From contig OW203768.1 of the NCBI GenBank assembly GCA_934045905.1, positions 4,616,316 to 4,680,315 of the forward strand: 64,000 bases of DNA. Reading direction: 5' to 3'. Position 1 is the first letter of the stretch. The number at the start of each line of letters is the position of its first letter. The stretch is from Leuctra nigra (taxonomy: Eukaryota > Arthropoda > Insecta > Plecoptera > Leuctridae). Shown piece after piece: positions 48,572 to 58,181 of this stretch. Under the pieces are notes generated by a model, which searched no databases, was not told the DNA's origin, and saw nothing but the letters and a program-made list of their open reading frames with translations. The position numbers were made by a program, and so were the translations under genes.

Positions 48572-51500
48572 ATGTTCCGAGCCGTCGCTGTGGTGTGTCT
48601 GGCGGCAGTGGCATTGGGTACGTTATTAGCCACCTTTCTCAAAGGTGATTACTACTAGACAGTTCATGTGAGAGGGCTGCAGGCGCGTAGGAACTACATT
48701 TGCAAGGGGAGGGGATAATATTGTAAAAGAACTTGAGCTGGAGTGTCTACGTAGACAATGGGGGGTGGGGGAAAAGCCTCCCCCCCCCCCCCCCCAGCGA
48801 ATTACGGGTCCAGGGCAGACAGCCCGGAAGTTTTTGAATTTCAGCCATGAATTTGGTGTATTTCTAAGCGATTTTATCACTTTTACGCATTTTTTATCTT
48901 GACGTATAAATGTATAAGAACATAAGGAGGGGAATTGAATCAGAGGGGGCGGGGGATTTCCCCCCATCCCACCCCCCATTCTACGCGCCTAAAGGTCTGA
49001 GAAAGTTAAAGGAGTTCCGTAGATGGGTTTTGTCTTCACACTAGTACTAGGAAAACGCTCTGTGTAACGCGTTGATTAGCGAGCCAACTTTTGTTCTGCT
49101 TCTTAAGAACTGCTTTACTCACGATCTCGACTCATGATGGATGTTTTCAGGAGGCCCCGTCGCCAATCCGTCACAGAGGATCGTGGGTGGAGAAGATGCC
49201 GACATCTCCGACTTCCCTTACATGGTCAGTAGAGTTCAACAGGCTGTTTCATTAGCAACTTTACAATTCAACTTCAGAAAAATCGGGATCTCTCACATAT
49301 CAAGCCTCTGACAAAGCTAATAACTTAATAAGTAATACAATTCTAGCATTATTTCAAAAGTAATTAGAGATCCCCGGTGACAACAGAGTCAAATTAACCA
49401 TAATTTCTAACACATCTGATCACATTTTTCAATTACTGCACGACAACTTCATAAAATAGCTTAAGGGGATTCCAGGGGCAAATATTGTAAGTTGATGTCT
49501 GCTGAGACCGATATTTAGAGAAATCAACCCATTTTGGAAAGTCAATAAAATATCCGGGACGATCAAAACTGGTTCAAGACGATTCACAAAAAAGATCGAA
49601 ACTGAATCCCTTTAAAGCGTGGACTTGTGACGCTCGCTTCTCTTGCTCACAGCTGTCACTGCAGTCCGGCGGCGAACACTTCTGCGGCGCCGTCATCATC
49701 AGCAGCAACTGGGCGCTGACGGCGGCTCACTGCATCAGTGGCTCCATCTTGTTCAACGCGCACTAACAGCTCGGTTCTCTTGCTCACAGCTGTCACTGCA
49801 GTCCGGCGGCGAACACTTCTGCGGCGCCGTCATCATCAGCAGCAACTGGGCGCTGACGGCGGCTCACTGCATCAGTGGCTCCATCTTGTTCAACGTGCAC
49901 TAACAGCTCGGTTCTCTTGCTCACAGCTGTCACTGCAGTCCGGCGGTGAACACTTCTGCGGCGCCGTCATCATCAGCAGCAACTGGGCGCTGACGGCGGC
50001 TCACTGCATCAGTGGCTCCATCTTGTCGTTCAACGTGCGAACTAACAGCTCGGTCATCAACGCCGGTGGCTCGACACATCAATTGGTCCAGAAGATCGCT
50101 CATCCGCTCTACAATCTGACGACTCTGGATTACGACATCGCCCTGCTCAGGGTAACTCCCTCATTCCTTGTAATATGCAGAGTCTGCATGATTTTTTGTT
50201 TGTTTTATATCAACAATGCAAAATTATTGAATTTTCCACCTGAGGACGGACATTTTGTTGGCATGTTGTGGGTCAGATTACAACTTTATTGCGGTAAATC
50301 GATGTATTTTTGTAATGTGGGTGATTCCTCTTCGTACTAAAGATACCTCCGGAGCCTATAGAATTTCGCAGGGATCAATTAACTATAAAATATCGTCAAA
50401 AGAGCAGAGAATCACAGCTATTCTGCGTTCATCAAGATGGTGGCAGGCAACAATGAGATGACACTACGTGTGCGCTATGACGTCACGCTTCTTTCACGTG
50501 ACGACAGAGTGTGTAAAGTGTTGATTAGTGAGCAGCTTCGTATTGCATGCGAATTAAGACTCTTGTGAAAGTAGCTGCTCTATAATAAACTTTGGAAAAA
50601 GCTAGAAAGAAAATATAGTCAAATGCTTTAAAGGAGCAGTAAAAATTTATTTGAAATTATTTGACAATTACATCAAAATAAGCATTCAATATCTATAGAT
50701 GTCAGTAGCTTTTGAATATCTTGACAGATTTGTCTCAGAATTGTCAAAAACCCTAAACTGTTGGTCCCGGTGAGCATTCAAAATTTGAAGTTGATCAGTC
50801 AAATGGATCTACTTTCAATGTCAGGTACTTCAATTAAAAAAAAATTGTCTGGGGCTTAACGTCGCACTGTTCTGCAGCGAGGCTAATGGCGACGGATGAT
50901 TATGATGATGATGATGATTAGGAGATGATGGTGAAGAGTAGGTAAGGATGGAAGTTGGGAAGGAGGCGGTCGTGGCCTATTAGTAGGGTACCTTCCCAGC
51001 ATTTGCCTGTCGACTGAGGGAAAACCACGAAAAACCCCAGTCAGGAAGGACGGCCGCGGGAATCGAACCCGGGCCTCCGGAATACAAGTTCAGAGCGTTA
51101 CCACTCAGCCTACCTGTTCCGTTACTTCAATGAAGGATGTCAGGCTGTGACAAGACACGGGTTCTCTTCCAGGTACTGAGCAGGTTCAACGAGGGTCCTG
51201 GCACGTCTAACATCACCCTACCTGAAGCGGATGACGTCATTGTCGCCGGCTCAGTCGCCACTACAGTCGGATGGGGAACTCTAGACGTAATTATACTCTC
51301 TACACAGTACTCATTCCCCTGGCCCCCTATTACATAACGAAAGCGAACAGCCTCACTCTGCAATGATTTGTACGTTTTCGTTAGGTATAGAAAAGGTCCC
51401 AAATCCCTATAAGTTAGACATCGGAATTAAAAAGATATCGATCAGATTTTGATACTTTTACTTTTTTTGAAAAAAAAAATTGAGTCAGAATATGTAATTC

Positions 51501-52935
51501 TTCTCTATTTTTATTTCCCCACAAATAGTTTTCCTTTTAAAATATGTGTCATGAACTGATTCCTCCGCTATTTATTAGGACAAACATATGACTTTCCTGA
51601 TTTTCTACTAACTACGCACAGTGTAGACAGTGTTGTACCTTATCCAGATAATTAAATAACTGGTTATCTTTATTTTTTCTAGATACAAAAAAATATAGTT
51701 ATCTTTGGCAATTATTATCTAGTTAAAAAAAATAAACCTCAAAATGCATTTGTATGTATGAACATGCACGAACCTCAAATATCAGATGATATGAAAAAGG
51801 AAAATCATCTTCTTTTAGTCGCATTTTAGTCGAGATTCGAATTTCGAATTTGAAAAAAATTAGGGAACAGTAGTATTTGGAAAAATAAGTATTTATTTTG
51901 TATTACAATTATCTAGATAATTATTTTTGATCTTTTCTATTATCCAGATAATTTTTGGAAATTTCTATATTATCTTATCAAGATAAATATTTGTCAGGTT
52001 ATCTTTTCAACTTTATAAAAATAAAATAATCTAATCAAAACACTGGGTGTACCCTCCAAGTGAAATGACCTCATTGGGAATGATCTCTGCATTTGGCTCC
52101 AGGAAACGGGCAACTTCTCGACTACACTCCAGGTGGCGTCAGTGTCTGTTGTCGAGCAGCAGGAATGTTTCGACGCCTATGTGGACGTCAACACCATCAC
52201 TGACAGCATGTTCTGCGCCGGCGCCGACAACGTGGGACCTTGTCTGGTGAGATCGGCCACTAGTTCTTGCGTGTGTGACGGAGCGAGGTGGAGTGGGGGG
52301 GGGGGGGGGGGGGGGTTGCTTTGATCAATCTCACACATGGTAGGAGACGAGGGATTATTATCAATAAGTTTTGCAAATGGTGACAGCTGCAGGATTTTTT
52401 GAATGAATTTACAAATGGTAACAGTTGTGGGATTTTCATGAAATAATTTTACTAATGATGACAGTTGCAGGATTTCTTTAATGAAATTTACAAAAGATGA
52501 CAGTTGAAGATTTTCTTGAATTTATTTTACAAATGGTAACTCTTGTGGGATTTTCTTGAGTGAATTTTACGATTGGTGGCAGTTCAGGATTTCTTTATTA
52601 GAATTTACAATTGGTGACAGTTGAGGGATTTATTTGAATGGATTTTACAAAATGGTGTGTATGTTCGAAAACTGGAACTTTGACCGCTTTTTTACATGTA
52701 TATGTTTGCCCTTCATTTACAAGATGAAAATAGTGTCTTAAGGGTACATAGGTGACACGTCTAAATGGAATGAACGGTGCTGTTACAGGGAGACGGAGGG
52801 GGGCCTCTAGTCGTCGACGGAGTGTTGGTGGGCACCTCGGCTTACGGCTTCGGCTGCGCAAGACCCGGCTACCCGGCAGTCTATGCGCGCGTCGCTTCGG
52901 CCAGAGACTGGATCAGAGAGGTCGCCGGGATTTAA
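48572..52935 (+). CDS. Serine protease homologue D (six exons, 249 aa, catalytic Ser to Gly)
   Basis: Exons: 48572-48617, 49151-49224, 49927-50151, 51173-51286, 52103-52246, 52789-52935, 750 nt. Lengths 46, 225, 114 and 147 and all phases match the trypsins, so it is a paralogue. Signal peptide [16 protein letters not shown]; short propeptide ending Arg25; [15 protein letters not shown]. His66 (TAAHC) and Asp110 (DYDIALL) are kept, but the active-site motif is GDGGGP: Gly204 stands where serine should be. The S1 position reads GPCLGD, so the trypsin Asp189 is gone too. Such homologues fold as S1 domains but do not cleave; known ones act as cofactors or binding proteins (family knowledge). The role here is unknown. 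Exon 3 is preceded by two partial copies of itself. Confidence 0.85.
49044..49086 (-). repeat. Reverse copy of the 40-bp recurrent motif
   Basis: ctaggaaaacgctctgtgtaa, cgcgttgattagcgagc is the reverse complement of the end of the element at 47970-48016. The two face each other across 1.1 kb and bracket exon 1 of gene D. Confidence 0.6.
49653..49926 (+). repeat. 3-copy, 137-bp array of acceptor plus exon 3 start (gene D)
   Basis: Exon starts at 49653, 49790 and 49927, exactly 137 bp apart. Each copy encodes [20 protein letters not shown] to the catalytic-His motif TAAHC and SILFN. The first two copies then hit cactaa (stop). The junction joins exon bases ctaacagctcgg to intron bases ttctcttgctcacag. 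Copies 2 and 3 thus gain a CTAAC branch-like site ahead of the pyrimidine tract. Confidence 0.95.
50205..50535. repeat. Dispersed repeat in intron 3 of gene D
   Basis: Second copy of the repeat at 12905-13155 in trypsin A. Here it runs on into gtgtgtaaagtgttgattagtgagcag and ttcgtattgcatgcgaatt, the reverse complement of the sequence at 10658-10700. The complete element therefore probably ends in the 40-bp recurrent motif. Confidence 0.6.
50846..51125 (-). mobile_element. tRNA-derived SINE
   Basis: On the minus strand, from 51125 downward: a polymerase III A-box-like taggctgagtggtaacgc, a B box gggttcgattccc (about 51075-51060), a body with gactggggtttttcgtggtt and gggaaggtaccctac, a (atc)n-rich stretch and an end in gcgacgttaagcccc. 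The tRNA-like head with A and B boxes 30-40 bp apart identifies it. Elements with this tail are seen in arthropod genomes, by recollection. Confidence 0.75.
51628..52045. mobile_element. hAT-like MITE in intron 4 of gene D
   Basis: Ends CAGTGTTG at 51628 and AACACTG ending at 52045. Many ttatct/agataa words lie inside in both senses. The flanks agtgtaga and ggtgtacc agree in only 5 of 8 bases, so the target duplication is weak. It ends 57 bp before the exon 5 acceptor. No coding capacity. Confidence 0.55.
52295..52315. repeat. G21 homopolymer
   Basis: Run of 21 G about 50 bp after the exon 5 donor of gene D. G runs near donors can act as intronic splicing enhancers; that role is inference here. 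Confidence 0.9.
52365..52660. repeat. Degenerate ~40-bp tandem repeat in intron 5 of gene D
   Basis: About seven diverged units built on ttttacaaatggtgacag, ttgtgggattttcttgaatg. Copies begin near 52371, 52410, 52449, 52490, 52530, 52568 and 52606. Unlike the other arrays it contains no exon sequence and does not touch a splice site. Confidence 0.75.
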
Positions 52936-52980
52936 GATGGCGGTGGAGTTGTTTGCTCACTTCACCTCTGTGCATTAATA

Positions 52981-52986
52981 ATTAAA
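52981..52986 (+). terminator. ATTAAA poly(A) signal variant of gene D
   Basis: ATTAAA 45 bp after the stop; the commonest variant signal, with TGTACTG sequence about 25 bp beyond. No AATAAA nearby. Confidence 0.45.
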
Positions 52987-52999
52987 TGGACGATTAATT

Positions 53000-53564
53000 C
53001 AATAGAGTGTACTGAATTCCAATCAGCCTTATTTCCTCATTTATTATTCACGACTGACTGTTTCCTTACGAAATGGTTGTGATCATCATGAACTTTGCTC
53101 TTATTTTATTATTACAGATTATACGAACATGTATCATTTTATAATACACTTTATTATCTCGGCTTCCCACATGCAATGTTTTCATAGTATTCCAATATTC
53201 CACTTCTATTTATTTTCATTTTATACACATCCAAGTACTAAATTATTTAAATTCCATATAGCTACATCGTTTGATATAATTCCGATAATGCATAATGCCA
53301 AATACGGGATAAATACCACCGTCATGCATGTGATGGACAAGAAGTTGTGGAAGTGAGTGATGGGTTCTGTTCTTTCTGAAGATTCACTATAATTCTTACT
53401 TGTATTACGTCACATCTACCTTTGAAAACGTTTTAAACTCCTTTTATTTATCATTATTAATTAGCCTTTTATCATTTTTTGTTAGGTATACTACATTACT
53501 CACTTCTAGTAATAAGAACACACTTTGTGCTAACTAGAAACTTTAGTATAAGATTAAAAAGAGA
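53000..53564. other. Intergenic between D and the receptor
   Basis: AT-rich, no recognised gene, repeat or clear TATA box ahead of the receptor ATG. A short open frame at 53129-53356 shows no known motif. Confidence 0.5.
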
Positions 53565-54467
53565 ATGGATCTATTTTCATCATTAACACCTTTATATCTT
53601 GTGTCGAAACTATTCGGTTTGGCGCCATTCAGAGTGACAAAAAAGAACACGACAAGAACCTTGGAGTTTTCGCCGCTTGCGGTTTTGTACAGTTGCATGC
53701 TCATTCTTGTCCAAATCATTATCTACTCAACTCTCGTGCAATCATATACTCAGAATGAGAATTACGTAAAGGGATACGACGTCATTCAAATGTTCTGCCA
53801 GCATTCACTCGTCATCATCGGAGTGATTCTGAGCTGGAAGAATTCGACAAAGATTCTAAGACTTCTCGAGGACATGGCTGACATCGACCAAGATTTAGAC
53901 GCAGCTTCGCTTTACTCGGATTTCAGAGTGTTTTCTAGACGCGAACTTACAACGGCCGTTTGTTTCGTCTTAGGCATATTTGTTTATTTCTATTCAAGGG
54001 AAATCTATAAATATGTGTTTTATGGACATTTTGACGTATCGCAATTCTTCATCTCATACGTTCCAACAACAATCCCTAATTTTATTCTCATATCCCAATT
54101 TATTTTATTGATCCACATGCAAAAGCAAAGATTTCAACAAATCAACAAAAATATTCGATCTCTGAATGTAACATCTTTCAAGTCAAATCGAGGCGGCGAA
54201 ATTGTTTTGACACTGAGAAAGATTCGAATAACGCACGACAAAGTAACTGACGTATGTTTCGATATAAACTCGATGTACTGCGTGCAAACTCTGATCTTCC
54301 TGCTGTCTTCTGTCATCAACATCATCACGGAATTCTACGTCATTTTCGAAGCTGTGCACGCTGCAAAGAATGAAGCGTCGTTTATGATCCTGGAGCTGTA
54401 TTTGGTGGCTCTGATGATCGCGCCAGTCATTACCGTGGCAGTGTTCTGTGCAGACACATGCAGAGAG
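53565..54467 (+). CDS. Gustatory receptor, N-terminal 301 residues (C-terminal exon not found)
   Basis: One open exon encodes MDLFSSLTPLYLVSKLFGLAPF.., the usual start of insect gustatory receptors (short cytoplasmic N-terminus, then LxPLxxxxxxxGLxPF). Six hydrophobic segments can be placed: about residues 33-60, 71-87, 126-153, 160-185, 239-266 and 273-292. A basic loop (QKQRFQQINKNIRSLN) follows the fourth. The exon ends CADTCRE/gtgagt, phase 0. The family's last segment with the TYhhhhhQF motif is absent and I could not find it downstream. The protein would sit in gustatory neuron membranes as a ligand-gated channel (family knowledge); the ligand is not predictable. The last 100 bp of the exon with its donor are repeated 11 times. 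Start: the ATG at 53565 fits the family's N-terminus. Confidence 0.78.
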
Positions 54468-55663
54468 GTGAGTATTGACAGGCTATGAATGACGCGTCGT
54501 TTATAATCCTGGAGCTGTATTTGGTGGCTCTGATGATCGCGCCAGTCATTACCGTGGCAGTGTTCTGTGCAGACACATGCAGAGAGGTGAGTATTGACAG
54601 GCTATGAATGACGCGTCGTTTATGATCCTGGAGCTGTATTTGGTGGCTCTGATGATCGCGCCAGTCATTACCGTGGCAGTGTTCTGTGCAGACACATGCA
54701 GAGAGGTGAGTATTGACAGGCTATGAATGACGCGTCGTTTATGATCCTGGAGCTGTATTTGGTGGCTCTGATGATCGCGCCAGTCATTACCGTGGCAGTG
54801 TTCTGTGCAGACACATGCAGAGAGGTGAGTATTGACAGGCTATGAATGACGCGTCGTTTATGATCCTGGAGCTGTATTTGGTGGCTCTGATGATCGCGCC
54901 AGTCATTACCGTGGCAGTGTTCTGTGCAGACACATGCAGAGAGGTGAGTATTGACAGGCTATGAATGACGCGTCGTTTATAATCCTGGAGCTGTATTTGG
55001 TGGCTCTGATGATCGCGCCAGTCATTACCGTGGCAGTGTTCTGTGCAGACACATGCAGAGAGGTGAGTATTGACAGGCTATGAATGACGCGTCGTTTATG
55101 ATCCTGGAGCTGTATTTGGTGGCTCTGATGATCGCGCCAGTCATTACCGTGGCAGTGTTCTGTGCAGACACATGCAGAGAGGTGAGTATTGACAGGCTAT
55201 GAATGACGCGTCGTTTATGATCCTGGAGCTGTATTTGGTGGCTCTGATGATCGCGCCAGTCATTACCGTGGCAGTGTTCTGTGCAGACACATGCAGAGAG
55301 GTGAGTATTGACAGGCTATGAATGACGCGTCGTTTATAATCCTGGAGCTGTATTTGGTGGCTCTGATGATCGCGCCAGTCATTACCGTGGCAGTGTTCTG
55401 TGCAGACACATGCAGAGAGGTGAGTATTGACAGGCTATGAATGACGCGTCGTTTATAATCCTGGAGCTGTATTTGGTGGCTCTGATGATCGCGCCAGTCA
55501 TTACCGTGGCAGTGTTCTGTGCAGACACATGCAGAGAGGTGAGTATTGACAGGCTATGAATGACGCGTCGTTTATGATCCTGGAGCTGTATTTGGTGGCT
55601 CTGATGATCGCGCCAGTCATTACCGTGGCAGTGTTCTGTGCAGACACATGCAGAGAGGTGAGA
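54368..55663 (+). repeat. 11-copy, 119-bp array of exon end plus splice donor (gustatory receptor)
   Basis: Copies start at 54368 and every 119 bp to 55558. Each holds exon sequence encoding N(E/D)ASF(M/I)ILELYLVALMIAPV.. to CADTCRE, then the strong donor GAG/gtgagtattgacag. Copy 1 (gaagcgtcg) is continuous with the exon body. Copies 2-11 share gacgcgtcg. Copies 2, 6, 9 and 10 have ata for atg. The unit is 119 bp (2 mod 3), and reading past any donor except the last gives VSIDRL and a stop. The last donor is altered to gtgagatgg. Confidence 0.97.
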
Positions 55664-55801
55664 TGGATGTGGAGGGCAAAGCGGAGCGCCTTGAAGAGTC
55701 ATTGCCAAAGGGAAAGATCGAGGGACCTATTTTCCTGATAATACGAGACAAATTTCATATGGATTCACGGCCGCCTGACGTCAGACCAAACAAAATAATA
55801 C
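55664..55801 (+). other. Possible decayed continuation of the receptor
   Basis: After the last copy one frame reads MDVEGKAERLEESLPKGKIE, then GPIFLIIRDKFHMDSRP, to a stop. It is hydrophilic and charged, like the intracellular loop between segments 6 and 7. The receptor frame itself runs on as VRWMWRAKRSALKSHCQRER to a stop at 55738. It may be a frameshifted piece of the original coding sequence that lay beyond the duplicated donor. No membrane segment follows. Confidence 0.3.
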
Positions 55802-56733
55802 GCTGACGTGGCAGATTGAATTCTATTTCATTTGGAACGACGTCACTTTGACGTCATGCTCCATTATACGAGCACTCGAACAATCTCGAAAATACAGATC
55901 CTGTTTTCTGTAAAGGAATGCCTCGCATGATTTTTCTTATTTCTTAAACTATTGACACGATTTTGGACACTGAAAGAGCCACTTTTGGATTCAATTTTTT
56001 TTATAAAGTCTGGTGATGTTTCTTCAGTATTTATTATATTGTTGAACAATATTCGTGGTTGATTTGTAAGTATACTGTCTCCAGGTTGATTGTAATTGTA
56101 ATGATTTGAATTGTAATTGTCTTTTTATTTAGCCAATTGCTAGTTTTACAGTCGGTACAGTACAGTTTACAAAAGATTCTTACACGATGGAAACGATTTT
56201 AGATATTTTGATACAAATTGGACACATATTAAAGATCAGATCATAAACTTCTTTCTTAAAACATTTGACATCATTGGTTTGATTTGTATAGCTAATGATA
56301 AAAATGCATTAGATAAATATATTTTTTAATTGTGTTGCAGGGAAGGGCAGGCACCCATCATATCCCCCCCTCCCCCCCCCCCCCCCCCCCCCCCCGCCGT
56401 CTCCAAGAGTATAAACGTACAGGAAATCACAATGCAATGTTTCAGGCTAATTTGACTGCAGTTTGCGTGCAGAAACTTCTCCTAGGAACTTACGATGTGG
56501 CAGTAAGGACTGAGGTAAGACTTCGAGTTGTTCGACAAAGTGACATAAAGTTGTAGATTGATCCCGACAATAATTCGCCTCTGTGAAATGTCGGAGTGTC
56601 TCGATCCTCGTATTCTAATCCAAGCGATTTTGCTGCATGTTTCTGTGACACTTTTATAAAGGATACGATTAGAGACGAAATAGATGGACGAAATTATATA
56701 AATTTTTAATCATGGTTAGATAAAATACAAATA
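55802..56733. other. Non-coding stretch with a poly-C tract
   Basis: AT-rich, with C7-T-C24 at 56364-56395. A short open frame at 56434-56520 (MFQANLTAVCVQKLLLGTYD, ending at a possible donor gtaaga) has no family I recognise and lacks the TYhhhhhQF receptor ending. Confidence 0.5.
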
Positions 56734-58016
56734 TCCCAGAAAAAAACACTCCGTGTAAAAAAGGCAGCCAAGTCTCTTTACTTTAAAAAAATTCAACACC
56801 GAAAAGGAGTGATATCAAAAAAGGAGCCAAGTCAATGACATTTCCAAATATTTAATCGTATCTTTGAAATAAAAGTATAAACACCGAGAAATACTTTACA
56901 AAAGGACTTGGCGCATCGTTTTTTTAAAGACATCATTCTATCCTAAAAGTGGAAAGAAATTTACAAGTAGGTACATTTTCCTCTTTCTATTAGAGCCAGA
57001 ATCTATGAATCAAGCTACTTTTAGTAATGACTATTTTATAGTTTTGTCAATGGCGATAGAAGCATGATTTTATGCTGTAATATATAAGTAATATAAGGGT
57101 GAAAGAATTACATAACAATTGGAAGTGGTGAGAATGTAGGTTTCTTTGGAAAACTTCCATGGAGTCAGGAGTCAGGATCCTCATCAGTGTGTTGTGTCTA
57201 ATGTCCGCCCGTCCGATCGGGTAGCTCAGTTGGTAGAGCTCTCGCCCGGCAAGTGAGAGGTCCCAAGTTCGTGCCCCGGTTCGGTCGGATATTTTTCACA
57301 ACACACATCCCTTCATATCAATTGGAAGTGGGCTCATACATATTCTTGCAGTACTGTTAATATGGCGATATTAGACTGGTATCTTTTCATAATTTGATCT
57401 TGACTGAAGGAAATCATGAAACGTTGTCAAATAATTACTAACTAATGGAACACAATTATATATTTTTGAAGTGTCAAGTGTATAAAGTTAAATTTTTTAA
57501 TAGAAATTCAATATGACTGTCTTCTTTGTGAAATGTATTTTTATAAAATGTGTATTAATAGAAATTGTAACATGATGAGAAAGTATAACGCATGAGACTT
57601 AATTATATTCACCACGAAACAATATTACAAAGATAACTATTGTGTATATTTATAGAAAGCATAGACAACAAGTTTCATAGCGTATATAATCATATAGAAA
57701 ATATTTTACAGAAGGTATGTATAATATGTACCTAATTGAAAGATGTTTCCCTATTATTCTAAACATTCAAAATGACGGTTGTATATAAATGGCACATGCT
57801 TATGAATAGAAAAATGTCTTTAAAAAAACGATGCGCCAAGTCCTTTTGTAAAGTATTTCTCGGTGTTTATACTTTTATTTCAAAGATACGATTAAATATT
57901 TGGAAATGTCATTGACTTGGCTCCTTTTTTGATATCACTCCTTTTCGGTGTTGAATTTTTTTAAAGTAAAGAGACTTGGCTGCCTTTTTTACACGGAGTG
58001 TTTTTTTCTGGGATAT
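56734..58016. mobile_element. Element with ~200-bp near-perfect inverted repeats
   Basis: 56734-56932 (atatcccagaaaaaaacac.. to ..cgatgcgcca, gtcctttt in the complement) is repeated in reverse at about 57822-58016 with hardly a mismatch visible. The middle, about 890 bp, is AT-rich with a tRNA-like sequence and no transposase. Long terminal inverted repeats with an unrelated core suggest a foldback or non-autonomous DNA transposon. Near identity of the arms points to a young insertion or to gene conversion. Confidence 0.8.
57215..57287 (+). tRNA. tRNA-Ala(GGC)-like sequence, probably a pseudogene or SINE head
   Basis: It folds as a cloverleaf: acceptor GATCGGG with TTCGGTC (7 pairs, some G-T), TA, D arm GCTC-AGTTGGTA-GAGC, anticodon arm CTCGC-CCGGCAA-GTGAG, variable AGGTC, T arm CCAAG-TTCGTGC-CCCGG. 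The anticodon reads GGC (Ala). Position 33 is C rather than the near-universal T, and the T stem has two mismatches (AA for GG). That argues against a working tRNA. The A box TAGCTCAGTTGG is perfect. It sits inside the foldback element. Confidence 0.5.
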
Positions 58017-58181
58017 CACTTCTTTTGTTAGTTTATTCATACAGCTTGTAGCACAGCTTGTGTCCGTGCAAGAACTTATTTCTTTAAAAAAATACGCCTA
58101 TGCCGATTTGGATACTTAGAAAAGTTGCGTTTGGTATATAAGATTAAAATAATTATCCAAGAAGAATAGCTTTAAGTTTCG

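Noticed and set aside
53129..53356. Small gene between D and the receptor
   Set aside because: Low-complexity hydrophobic frame in AT-rich DNA, no motif, no supporting signals.
57215..57287. A functional tRNA-Ala gene
   Set aside because: C at position 33 and two mismatches in the T stem make it more likely a decayed copy or SINE head.
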